Below, one piece after another: positions 14,184 to 19,773 of a stretch of DNA of 19,773 bases. The DNA is taken from positions 1 through 19,773 of the forward strand of contig CAYWGQ010000062.1 in NCBI GenBank assembly GCA_964457725.1. Reading direction: 5' to 3'. A program made the position numbers and the translations under genes. This DNA is from FEN-1219 sp964457725. Lineage in GTDB: Bacteria > Pseudomonadota > Gammaproteobacteria > Steroidobacterales > Rariloculaceae. Under the pieces are notes generated by a model, which had not been told where the DNA came from, searched no databases, and was given only the letters and a program-made list of their open reading frames with translations. Numbering within the stretch: position 1 is the first letter of the stretch; every line of letters starts with the position of its first letter.

Positions 14184-17174
14184 TCAGTGCCGGAAATTCA
14201 CCCCGATCGTGAACCGGCGCCCGAGCAGATCGAACAAGGCCGCGTTGGTCCCGATGCCACCCGTTTGGCCGAGCGTCGCGTCGAACACAGAGGGAGCCAC
14301 CGGCGGGTCCTTGTCGAGCAGGTTCTGCACGTTCGCGAAGAGCTCCAGAGTGCCGCCGCGAAGATCCCAGGAGTAGCCGCTCGACACGTTCAGGTAGGTC
14401 ACCGCCGGGATCGAGTTGTCTTCGACGTCCGGGCGCGTCGCGGTCGGCAAGTTATAGCGCTTGTTGTAGATGCCGCTGCCGATGTACCGCAACGTCGGGA
14501 TCAAGTAGAAATCGCCCCGGTTGTAGGTCACGATCGCGGTGATCGCATCCTCCGGCAAGGTGCCGACGCCGGTCTGACCGACCGAGTCGAAGTACGTGGC
14601 GGGGTTTCCGCGGTCGGTCATCGTCGAGTTTTCGATCATGTGGGACCAGAACAGCCGCACCCCTACGTTCTGCAGCCGGTAGGCGACTTCGACGTCCACT
14701 CCGCGTCCGGCCGCGGCGGCGATGTTCTGCGTGATGTTTCTGACTTGTGCGAGACGGTTGGTCACTGGGTCGCGGGTGATCAGGCCGCAGACGTTCGCCG
14801 CGCCGTTGAAGCAATCGTCGACGATGCGCTGGAAGCCGAGAAGACCGATCGCGCCCGAGATGTCGACATCCCAGTAGTCGGCCGAGATGGAGAGTCCCTC
14901 CAACCGGCTCGGCTGGTACACCACGCCGTAGGTGTAGGTCTTCGAAGTCTCCGGGTCGAGGTTGGGATTGCCGCCGGTGCGCGTCGAGATCGCCTGCGCG
15001 CCGTCGTTCGGGAACATCGGGTCGATGTTCACGGAGCCGATGCCTCCGGTCTGATTGAAGCGCTCGAGAAGCGTCGCGGCACGGATGTCTTGCGATACCG
15101 TGCCCCGGATGCGCAGGTCGCTGTACACCTGCCAGTCGAGGCCCCACTTCCACGACCAGATGCTGCCGCTGCCCGTGTACTCCGCCGCGCGCCCCGCGAC
15201 CAGCAGGCTCAGATCCCGAGCTCCCCGCTTGTCGCGCACTAGCGGCACTTGCCACTCGGTGAACGCTTCCTTTACCTCGTACTCGCCGTGCACGTTTGCG
15301 ACCGTCGAGTTCTGCACCATCGAGCTGCGCGTGGCGATATAGGGGGGAACGGCACGCAGCGCCGGAGCCAGCGCCGGCGATGCAGGGCGGATGGCCGGAT
15401 CGCTCGCCGGGTTGCTCGGGTCCCAGACGATCTGCTCGATCTCTTCCTTGCGCCAGGACACGCCGAAGGCCGCGACGATCGGCCCGGCCCAGCCGTCTCG
15501 AACTTTGCCGCTCGCGAGGAGATCCGCGACGGTCTGGCGCGTTTCCGTGTTGTAGACCTTGCCGACGCCGCTGACGTAAGAGATCGTTTTACCGCTCTCA
15601 TATTCGTCCGGCTGGAAGAACAACGGCGAAGTGATCTGCTGGCCCGGCGTGAAATTCGTCACGTACGCGATCGCTGCATCCGAGGCATTGCCCCGACCGA
15701 AGAGGTTCAGCGGCACGCAGTCACCCCACTCGTCGGGGTCGATCGTCGCTGCGCGACACACGATATTGCCGTTGCTCTCCACCGCGTCGACGGCGGCCAT
15801 TACGCGGTCCATCAGGATGCCCTCCTGGTAGCCGCGGTTGTCCGCCTTGCCGGTTTGGGCGTAGCCGCTCAGCTGCCATGCCTCCGTGACGTCCCAGTCG
15901 AAGCCGAGCGTGGTGGACGTCGTATCGTTGTCCTGCTTCAGCCGGCTGGTGCGTCCAAGACCCTCACGGTCGCCGACGACGTTCATCTCGAAGGAGGTGA
16001 GGCCCTCCGCGTCCATGATGTCGCGGACGGCAGCCGGCAAAAAGGCGTTCTCCCGGAAGATCGTGATCCGCGTGTCGATGCCCGGCACCGCTGCGAAGCG
16101 GCCGCCGTGATCGGGCTGGTCGGTCATGCTGCTCCCGCGCAGCGCTTGTAGGTAGAAGTTCAGCCTGGGCGTCGCGTCGAGGCTCAGGTACGCGAAGATG
16201 CTGTGGCGCTCTGCCTCGGGTGCGAGGCTCAGCAAGTTCGCCGTCGTGTCGTCACCGCTGCCGCCGTTGGTGATCGAGTGCGCATGCGTGGCCGTGCCTT
16301 CGCCGAGGACGAAGGGGGCGAGCGAGCCGTCGGGTTGGAAGTGCTGCCGATACAGCGCGGAAGTGGTCGGCACGCCGGAGTTGATGAGGCCGCCGTGGGT
16401 CGCAATCGCCGACACGACGTTCGGGCGCAGCAGGTACCGCGGCGCCGAGCTCGAGGTGTCCGGGTTGTTGATCAGGCTGTAACCCTTGTACCAATCGCGC
16501 TCGGCCAGGCTGTACACGCCGTCGGCTTGATAGTATTCACCGCTCAAGAGCAAATGCAGGCGCTCCCCGATGGGTGATCCCCAGGTGACGGAGTACTGCT
16601 TGTTGTCGCGGTCGCCTTCACCGGTCGCCCCGGCCTGAACGCTCGCCTCCCAGCCGGTGTAATCGGTGTCGAGGATGAAGTTCACCGCGCCGGCAACGGC
16701 GTCGGTGCCGTATGCTGCCGAGGCGCCGCCGGTCACTGTTTCGATCCGTTCGATCAGCGCCGCGGGAAGAATGTTGATGTCGACGCTGCCGAAGCCGTTG
16801 GCGGGCACGACGCGCCGGCCGTCAAGCAGCGTCAGCGTGCGGCCGCTGCCGCCCGTGTTCAACGCGCGCAGGTTCAGATTGCCCGAGCCGGGAGAGCTGA
16901 AGAAGTTGCCCCGGGCGTCGTTGGTGGTGTTGCCGAGGAACTGCGGCAGCTGGCTCAGCGCCGCGATCATGGTGTTGGGCGCGAGCGCGGTCATCTCCGC
17001 CGAGGACACGGCCGTGACCGGCGTCGGCGTAGTCATTCCGGTGACGTTTCGGAGAAGCGACCCGGTGATGACGATCTCTTCGATCGCCGCGTCCTCGGTC
17101 TGGGCGTGAGCGGTGCCGCTTGCTGCGACAGCTACGGCCAGTGCAGTTCGAGCGAATGGGCTGATGGCGCGCAC
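14184..17174 (-). CDS. TonB-dependent outer-membrane receptor
   Basis: A 996-residue receptor started at GTG 17174, which follows AGGGGGA by about seven bases and opens directly into a signal peptide (MRAISPFARTALAVAVAASG, cleavage after AHA, residue 24). The reading frame stays open upstream for 299 codons, but that part is antisense to the serine hydrolase and is rejected. A TonB-box-like EEIVITGS lies at about 31-38. The plug follows, with LNLRALNTGGSGRTLTLLDG and IERIETVTGGASAAYGTDAV. A roughly 800-residue barrel then ends GRRFTIGVNFRH. There is no N-terminal signalling domain, so sigma/anti-sigma control is not expected. Two extracellular-type cysteine pairs are visible (ICVR-like region near the middle, and DDCFNGAANVCG). 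The ligand is not predictable; the neighbouring phosphatase hints at a phosphorylated substrate, while siderophore, sugar or peptide ligands remain possible. Confidence 0.94.
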   Translation of the reverse strand: MRAISPFARTALAVAVAASGTAHAQTEDAAIEEIVITGSLLRNVTGMTTPTPVTAVSSAEMTALAPNTMIAALSQLPQFLGNTTNDARGNFFSSPGSGNLNLRALNTGGSGRTLTLLDGRRVVPANGFGSVDINILPAALIERIETVTGGASAAYGTDAVAGAVNFILDTDYTGWEASVQAGATGEGDRDNKQYSVTWGSPIGERLHLLLSGEYYQADGVYSLAERDWYKGYSLINNPDTSSSAPRYLLRPNVVSAIATHGGLINSGVPTTSALYRQHFQPDGSLAPFVLGEGTATHAHSITNGGSGDDTTANLLSLAPEAERHSIFAYLSLDATPRLNFYLQALRGSSMTDQPDHGGRFAAVPGIDTRITIFRENAFLPAAVRDIMDAEGLTSFEMNVVGDREGLGRTSRLKQDNDTTSTTLGFDWDVTEAWQLSGYAQTGKADNRGYQEGILMDRVMAAVDAVESNGNIVCRAATIDPDEWGDCVPLNLFGRGNASDAAIAYVTNFTPGQQITSPLFFQPDEYESGKTISYVSGVGKVYNTETRQTVADLLASGKVRDGWAGPIVAAFGVSWRKEEIEQIVWDPSNPASDPAIRPASPALAPALRAVPPYIATRSSMVQNSTVANVHGEYEVKEAFTEWQVPLVRDKRGARDLSLLVAGRAAEYTGSGSIWSWKWGLDWQVYSDLRIRGTVSQDIRAATLLERFNQTGGIGSVNIDPMFPNDGAQAISTRTGGNPNLDPETSKTYTYGVVYQPSRLEGLSISADYWDVDISGAIGLLGFQRIVDDCFNGAANVCGLITRDPVTNRLAQVRNITQNIAAAAGRGVDVEVAYRLQNVGVRLFWSHMIENSTMTDRGNPATYFDSVGQTGVGTLPEDAITAIVTYNRGDFYLIPTLRYIGSGIYNKRYNLPTATRPDVEDNSIPAVTYLNVSSGYSWDLRGGTLELFANVQNLLDKDPPVAPSVFDATLGQTGGIGTNAALFDLLGRRFTIGVNFRH

Positions 17175-17441
17175 GTCGAGTCCCCCTGATCCTAGTGGCT
17201 TCCAGGCAGGGCTCACGGTAGTGGGCCGGCTACCGGCGGAGTAGGGCCAGTTGACCGTCGCGCGATCAGTCCACCGCGGCCGGCGCCTTGCCGGGCGTGG
17301 CACACACCCGACGATCGTGCCGGGGTGATCGTGCGGCCCGGGGGGGGGCGGGCGATCGGCGTGCCGTGCGCCCGTTGAACGTACACTATGCGCGAGGAGC
17401 CGCGTCCGATCGCCGGCTGCGGCGTTCCGTTGGGGGATAGC
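17175..17441. other. Divergent control region of the TonB receptor and serine hydrolase
   Basis: The 267-base gap holds no gene. Visible elements are: a small stem GCCGG-CTA-CCGGC near 17225-17237 in the receptor leader; a direct repeat GATCGTGC in CGACGATCGTGC and GGTGATCGTGCG at about 17313-17335; a run of nine G at 17340-17348; and a TACACT -10-like hexamer at 17382-17387 before the hydrolase. No clear -35 partner was found for the last. Confidence 0.5.
17340..17348 (+). repeat. Poly-G tract (nine G)
   Basis: A run of nine G, flanked by CCC and CGGG, lies about 100 bases upstream of the serine hydrolase start and about 165 bases upstream of the TonB receptor start. Such tracts are prone to slipped-strand length change and, between divergent surface-protein genes, can alter promoter spacing. 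Here the distance to both genes is large, so an effect is only possible. Confidence 0.6.
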
Positions 17442-18668
17442 GTGATCCGAGCACTGCTGAAGGCGGCGGTCGTCGCCGCTGCGTTTGCATCGTTCGGGGT
17501 TTCGGCTCAGCAAGAGCTGCCGCCGCCGCTGCGCGGCGGCCCGCCGTCCGACGTCCCCGTGGCCGTGCAGATCCTGCGTTGGCGCATGCTCGACGGCGAC
17601 GTGAACGCGCTGACGTTCCGCAGCATGGACAGGCTGTTCACGACGCGGACCGTCCCGCGCAGCGGACCCGTGTGGCGGCTGCCGCGCGCCGATCGGCCGC
17701 TCGCATTCTCGTACGAATGGCAAGCGCGAACGTTTCCGGCCGAAGCGTTCCTCGAGCGCACGTACACGAACGCGCTGCTCGTCATGAAGGACGGGCAAAT
17801 CGTCAGCGAGGTCTACCGCAACGGCACGGACGAGCGCAGCCGCTTCATCGGCTGGTCGATGACGAAGTCGATCACGTCCGTGCTGATCGGCTGCGCGTTG
17901 GCCGAAGGGCGCATCGATTCGCTCGATACACCTATCACGCGCTACTTGCCGGAGCTCTCCGGTGGCGGTTACGACGGCGCCTCCATTCGCGACGTGATGG
18001 AGATGAGGTCGGGCGTCGACTACGAGGAGCGGTACGACTTCGAGAATCCCGGTGTCGCCGCCAGCAACCACATCGCGGCGCTCGTGCGCAACACGGCCCG
18101 CTTCGCAGACGTCGCCCGCACGTTGCCGCGCGCCAGCGCGCCCGGCGAGCGCTTTCAGTACAAGACGATCGACACGGCCGTGCTCGGCTGGCTCGTCGAG
18201 CGGGCGACGCAGGGCAGCGTCTCCGCGTATACCGCGCGGTGCTTGTGGGAGCCGCTCGGCGCGGAAGCGGACGGCTACTACATCATGGACGGCCCGCCGG
18301 GCGTCGGCCGCGAGTTCAGCGGCGCCGGGTTCAATGCGACGTTACGCGATTACGCGCGATTCGGTCAGATGATGCTCGACGGCGGCGTCGCGAACGGGCG
18401 CCGGATCGTGTCGGCCGAGTGGGTGCGAGAGTCGACCGAGCCGCGCCACCCGGAGGACGACCGCCGCGGCGGCTACGGCCTGCAGTGGTGGACGATGGGC
18501 GACAGCGACGCCTACGCCGCGATAGGGCTCCAAGGGCAATACATCTACGTCGATCCGCCGTCGCGCACCGTCGTCGTGAAGCTCAGCTACTTTCCGCCCG
18601 GCGACAACTCGGCGCTCGATGCGGAGACGCAGGCGTTCATGAGGGCCGCGTCCGCCTGGCAACCCTAG
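17442..18668 (+). CDS. Exported serine hydrolase of the beta-lactamase/penicillin-binding fold
   Basis: A 408-residue hydrolase, started at GTG 17442 because GGGGGA (17432-17437) lies four bases upstream and a signal peptide follows at once (cleavage after VSA, residue 22). The ATG at 17388 would place 18 polar residues before it. The active-site motif is SMTK, with Ser139 as nucleophile and Lys142. Tyr240 in FQYKTIDTAVLGWLVE is the expected second-motif tyrosine, and GLQGQYIYVDP stands where KTG-type residues occur. These features resemble class C beta-lactamase relatives of the 6-aminohexanoate-dimer hydrolase and esterase type more than true beta-lactamases. The location is periplasmic or outer-surface. 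It is divergent from the TonB receptor, so it may act on the same or a related compound, but this is inference. Substrate is unknown; beta-lactam resistance is not implied. Confidence 0.91.
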   Translation: MIRALLKAAVVAAAFASFGVSAQQELPPPLRGGPPSDVPVAVQILRWRMLDGDVNALTFRSMDRLFTTRTVPRSGPVWRLPRADRPLAFSYEWQARTFPAEAFLERTYTNALLVMKDGQIVSEVYRNGTDERSRFIGWSMTKSITSVLIGCALAEGRIDSLDTPITRYLPELSGGGYDGASIRDVMEMRSGVDYEERYDFENPGVAASNHIAALVRNTARFADVARTLPRASAPGERFQYKTIDTAVLGWLVERATQGSVSAYTARCLWEPLGAEADGYYIMDGPPGVGREFSGAGFNATLRDYARFGQMMLDGGVANGRRIVSAEWVRESTEPRHPEDDRRGGYGLQWWTMGDSDAYAAIGLQGQYIYVDPPSRTVVVKLSYFPPGDNSALDAETQAFMRAASAWQP

Positions 18669-18669
18669 C

Positions 18670-18714
18670 GGGCCGGGAGCGGCCCCGAGACGGCGCGCCG
18701 CGTTGCGACGCGGC
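18670..18714. terminator. Two stacked hairpins between convergent genes
   Basis: The first stem is GGGCC (18670-18674) with GGCCC (18681-18685). The second, stronger one is GCCGCGT (18697-18703) with ACGCGGC (18708-18714) around a TGCG loop. Together they fill the 52-base gap between the serine hydrolase and OmpA-domain gene ends. Neither has a T run. Confidence 0.5.
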
Positions 18715-18720
18715 TCCGGC

Positions 18721-19515
18721 TCAAGGCTCGAGGAGGACGGTGACGCGCCGGCTGCGCCAGTCGTCGATGCCGTCCGCCTCGAGCTCGCCGTCTTGCCAGT
18801 CCACGGACAGCGGCACGTTCAATCCGGCGCCTTCGAGCAACCGCGCCACTTCCTCCGCGCGGCGCTGACCCGCGGCCGGCGACTCGCGGAGCAGCGTGCC
18901 GTCGCTCAGGCGGTGCACGCCGCGCACACCGGTCACCCGCCCGCGCGTCGCACCGATCGCTCGCGCGCGCTCGAGAATCGCCATCAGATCGGCCGGGTGG
19001 CGAAACGACACACCCTTGTCGAAATCGAAGAAGAGGTCGAACGTCTGCGGGCCCTCGTAGCGCGGCGGCGGCGGCCGAGGCGCGGTCGGATCGGGCGCGA
19101 ATGCGAGCCGGCCGGCGCTCGGGCCCGGCGGCCGCGGGTTGAAGTCTATGGTGTAGCGGTCCTCGGCCGGCAGCAGCGTGTTGCAGTTCGCGTCGCGCTC
19201 GGGCATGACCGACAGCCGCACGGGCTCGAGCACGACGCCGCCGCAGATCCGCGGCGCGTCCTTCACGATGCCTTCGACCAGCACCTGGTGGCCCAGCATC
19301 GGCGGCTGCACGGTGGCGCTCACGTCGCTCTGGATCGTCAGGTAGTAGAGCTCCCCTTCGTACTCGCTGAGCCAGCACGGCACCGTCCGCGTGTCGCGCA
19401 CGATCGGGCAGCTGACGAAGCTCAGGCGCTCGCCGGGCTCCGGCGCCGCGTGCGCGGCGGCCGAGGCGCAAGCCAGCGGCGCGAGCAGCCATGGCCTGCG
19501 ATGCTTGCCGCGCAT
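18721..19515 (-). CDS. Exported protein with C-terminal OmpA-like domain
   Basis: A 264-residue envelope protein. ATG 19515 is chosen because it overlaps the stop of the upstream cytochrome gene (TGATG) and begins a signal peptide with cleavage after AHA, residue 23. A lipobox is not convincing, since PLAC lacks the usual leucine at -3. Residues about 25-130 contain four cysteines (36, 47, 91, 111) and no recognised domain. A proline-rich linker (APRPPPPRYEG) at about 145-155 leads into an OmpA-like part at about 158-262: DLFFDFDKGVSFRHPADL, RRAEEVARLLEGAGL and a terminal SRRVTVLLEP. Such domains usually bind peptidoglycan. The residues that contact diaminopimelate are not clearly recognisable, so the domain may be divergent. 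Coupling to a cytochrome suggests a shared envelope redox function, which is inferred only from position. Confidence 0.82.
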   Translation of the reverse strand: MRGKHRRPWLLAPLACASAAAHAAPEPGERLSFVSCPIVRDTRTVPCWLSEYEGELYYLTIQSDVSATVQPPMLGHQVLVEGIVKDAPRICGGVVLEPVRLSVMPERDANCNTLLPAEDRYTIDFNPRPPGPSAGRLAFAPDPTAPRPPPPRYEGPQTFDLFFDFDKGVSFRHPADLMAILERARAIGATRGRVTGVRGVHRLSDGTLLRESPAAGQRRAEEVARLLEGAGLNVPLSVDWQDGELEADGIDDWRSRRVTVLLEP

Positions 19516-19773
19516 CAGAGCACGCTCAGGAAGTTGACGAGGTCCACTTTTTCCTGCTCCGTGTAGCGGATGTTGAAGCGCCGGTCGTAGAAATCGACAA
19601 CGTCGCGCAGGCTCGCGGCCGAGCCGTTCGAGAAATACGGCGCGCGCGCCGCGAGGCCGCGGAACTGCTGGATCACGATCGCACCGACGTCCTCGCACTT
19701 GCCCGAGATCAGCGCACGGCCCGGGTCTTGCGTGTAGATCGTGCGGCCGAGGAACGGATGCGGCGGCAGATCC
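19515..19773 (-). CDS. C-terminal end of a di-heme cytochrome c / cytochrome c peroxidase-like protein (partial)
   Basis: The last 86 codons of a gene whose start lies beyond the right edge. The visible part runs from DLPPHPFLGRTIYTQDPGRA through GKCEDVGAIVIQQFRGLAAR and APYFSNGSAASLRDVVDFYD to VDLVNFLSVL. The block RGLAARAPYFSNGSAASLRDVVDFYD closely resembles the C-terminal end of bacterial di-heme cytochrome c peroxidase/MauG-like proteins, which act in the periplasm. No CxxCH heme site is visible here; in this family these sites lie further upstream. The stop TGA shares one base with the ATG of the OmpA-domain gene, so the two are probably translated together. The enzyme class (peroxidase or other redox partner) cannot be settled from this fragment. 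Confidence 0.85.
   Translation of the reverse strand, partial: DLPPHPFLGRTIYTQDPGRALISGKCEDVGAIVIQQFRGLAARAPYFSNGSAASLRDVVDFYDRRFNIRYTEQEKVDLVNFLSVL

Noticed and set aside
17310..17326. TGGCAC-like -24 element in the TonB receptor/hydrolase gap
   Set aside because: No TTGC lies at the required distance, so it is not a sigma-54 promoter.
17175..18071. Upstream extension of the TonB receptor frame by 299 codons
   Set aside because: This part is antisense to the serine hydrolase; the signal peptide and ribosome site place the true start at 17174.
17442..18668. Reading the serine hydrolase as a beta-lactamase
   Set aside because: SxxK and Tyr are shared by many esterases and amide hydrolases; the KTG-type motif is not conserved.
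1..19773. Mobile element, CRISPR, toxin-antitoxin or phage-defence system
   Set aside because: No transposase, integrase, regularly spaced repeats, paired small genes or known defence domains were found; the HerA-like gene is of the YjgR type and has no nuclease partner here.

Overview
The window is a high-GC (roughly two thirds G+C), gene-dense stretch of a Gram-negative chromosome. It carries an Omp85-type barrel protein, a TonB-dependent receptor, an OmpA-domain protein and a YjgR-type ATPase, so the source has an outer membrane. The style of the proteins (large TonB receptor, spinster-type MFS transporter, peptidase-MA/TolB/Omp85 protein) fits a Gammaproteobacterium of the Steroidobacter/Nevskia/Xanthomonas kind, but that placement is inference. 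No rRNA, tRNA, CRISPR array, insertion sequence, integrase or attachment site was found. Fourteen protein genes are supported, two of them cut by the window edges, and no gap between genes exceeds 300 bases.

Region 1 (1-4308): a divergent pair. On the minus strand is a HerA/YjgR-type ATPase whose C-terminal part looks rearranged. On the plus strand is a large exported protein that joins a zinc-metallopeptidase-like domain (HExxH), a TolB-like beta-propeller and an Omp85-type outer-membrane barrel. This is the most interesting single gene.

Region 2 (4420-10293): a probable stress-response set. A CBS-DUF2267 protein lies behind a full-consensus sigma-54 promoter, followed by a small eight-cysteine metallothionein-like protein, a convergent CapA-family metallophosphatase-like protein, and a Lon-like AAA protease translationally coupled to a tandem universal stress protein. 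The sigma-54 site suggests that at least the first gene answers an activator-dependent signal; the same gene types are often seen together in low-oxygen or energy-stress clusters.

Region 3 (10256-13305): a spinster-type MFS transporter (minus) divergent from a MocR-family regulator (plus). The transporter's 3' end overlaps the end of the universal stress gene. The 158-base divergent gap holds an AT-rich -10-like island flanked by two similar 12-base sequences 63 bases apart.

Region 4 (13339-18668): a TonB-dependent receptor followed 35 bases later on the same strand by an exported class A-type acid phosphatase (PAP2 fold), suggesting outer-membrane uptake paired with periplasmic phosphate-ester hydrolysis. 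An exported SxxK serine hydrolase is divergent from the receptor, across a gap containing a run of nine G.

Region 5 (18721-19773): a two-gene minus-strand unit: the C-terminus of a di-heme cytochrome c/peroxidase-like protein, overlapping by one base the start of an exported OmpA-domain protein. Convergent gene ends at about 5650, 13305 and 18670 carry GC-rich hairpins that probably act as bidirectional terminators.
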